Below, one piece after another: positions 58,136 to 64,000 of a DNA stretch of 64,000 bases (the stretch's first letter is position 1; each line of letters opens with the position of its first letter). Source of the stretch: Amoebidium appalachense (Eukaryota > Ichthyosporea); NCBI GenBank assembly GCA_963693365.1, contig CAVNZM010000013.1:5518001-5582000 (forward strand), read 5' to 3'. A program made the position numbers and the translations under genes. A model generated the notes under the pieces. It worked only from the letters and a program-made list of their open reading frames with translations. It had not been told where the DNA came from and did no database searches.

Positions 58136-58543
58136 TACGAGTCACCTCACCCCCGACTTGTGTCACTTTCAGAGGGCCGTGCTTGTGTGCCCCCCCCCCC
58201 CCCCCCCCCCCGGCCCCCATCCGAGGAACTTGGATTGTGATAGCCTAATCCCCATATAAGGCTAAAATCTTGCGCAAATGTTTCTTTGGTGAGCCAATCA
58301 GCCGTTTCTGCGCAGGACAAAAAACAAAACGGCAGAGCTCGAAGACTCCAAGGAACAGAACAAAATTTACAAAAAGCGAATGCGAGGAGGGGCTTCGCAG
58401 CCTGGAGTAAGGAACACATCCTATTATTATGCACTGGATGCTGGCTTCTATTGAGGTTATTTAGCATGCAGGGTCGGTATGTTCTAGCACCATTATTCTC
58501 CAACTTTCATCCCTTCCAGTAGGCGCGAAACACACTTAGACCC

Positions 58544-63794
<5,251 letters not shown>

Positions 63795-63889
63795 GTAAGA
63801 GCCACCCCCCCCACCCTCCCGTGTGTGTGTGGGGGGGTGGGGGAGGGGAGGAGGGGGGGGAAGAGGGGTGTGTGCGCGCGCATGTGTCT

Positions 63890-63939
<50 letters not shown>

Positions 63940-64000
63940 TGTGTGCGTGCATGCGTGCATGCGTGCGTTGTGTGCGTGCCTGCGTGCGTGTGTGTGCGTG

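Larger units (their letters stand above)
55847..58543. other. Intergenic region between MYND gene and presenilin
   Basis: Apart from the tandem repeat at 56073 it holds T(n)G(n) at 56019-56059, AT-rich unique DNA (56350-56650), (CA)n at 56980-57030 and 57360-57670, a C(n)A(n) block at 57247-57274, a poly(C)-tailed element at 57750 with a 51-nt C tail, and a nested inverted repeat at 58041-58135. No protein-coding exon was recognised. Confidence 0.6.

Overview
This is eukaryotic nuclear DNA. It carries spliced genes with GT-AG introns, packed with (CA)n, (GT)n, (GA)n and very long G or C homopolymers. The gene set is a kuzbanian/TACE-type ADAM sheddase, ubiquilin, proteasome beta-4 (PSMB2), a cathepsin B-like protease, a MYND-finger protein and presenilin. 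It suggests a holozoan: an animal or one of its unicellular relatives. I cannot name the species. I derived the exon structures by hand, following homology, splice consensus and reading phase across each junction.

Layout. 358-14136 (+): ADAM10/17-like transmembrane metalloprotease, 17 exons; the signal-peptide exon was not found and may lie left of the window. 15608-25558 (+): ubiquilin, 13 exons, complete. 28388-35364 (+): PSMB2, 5 exons, complete. 37243-41234 (+): a probable first exon and promoter, then a long F-box/leucine-rich-like exon with one frame break. 41235-46161: repeat-rich, with only weak protein-like fragments. 46587-50058 (-): secreted cathepsin B-like protease with a TSP1-like module, a Thr-rich stalk and a GPI-type tail. 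Its last exon end is perfectly duplicated in tandem. 50059-52458: a probable foldback transposon. 53156-55846 (+): C-terminal MYND-finger protein, 5' end unresolved. 58544-63794 (+): N-terminal half of presenilin, running off the right edge.

Functional links. Four products act along one known route: ectodomain shedding (ADAM10/17), intramembrane cleavage (presenilin), and ubiquitin-dependent turnover (ubiquilin, proteasome). Ubiquilin is also a reported presenilin interactor in mammals. They lie within 64 kb; whether this is chance or conserved linkage cannot be told from one window.

The most unusual non-coding material is: a dispersed element of about 300 bp with a poly(C) tail, present in many copies that all point the same way; a foldback element built of palindromic units; and introns whose 5' ends are (GT)n and 3' ends (CA)n, so that the two ends of an intron are complementary.
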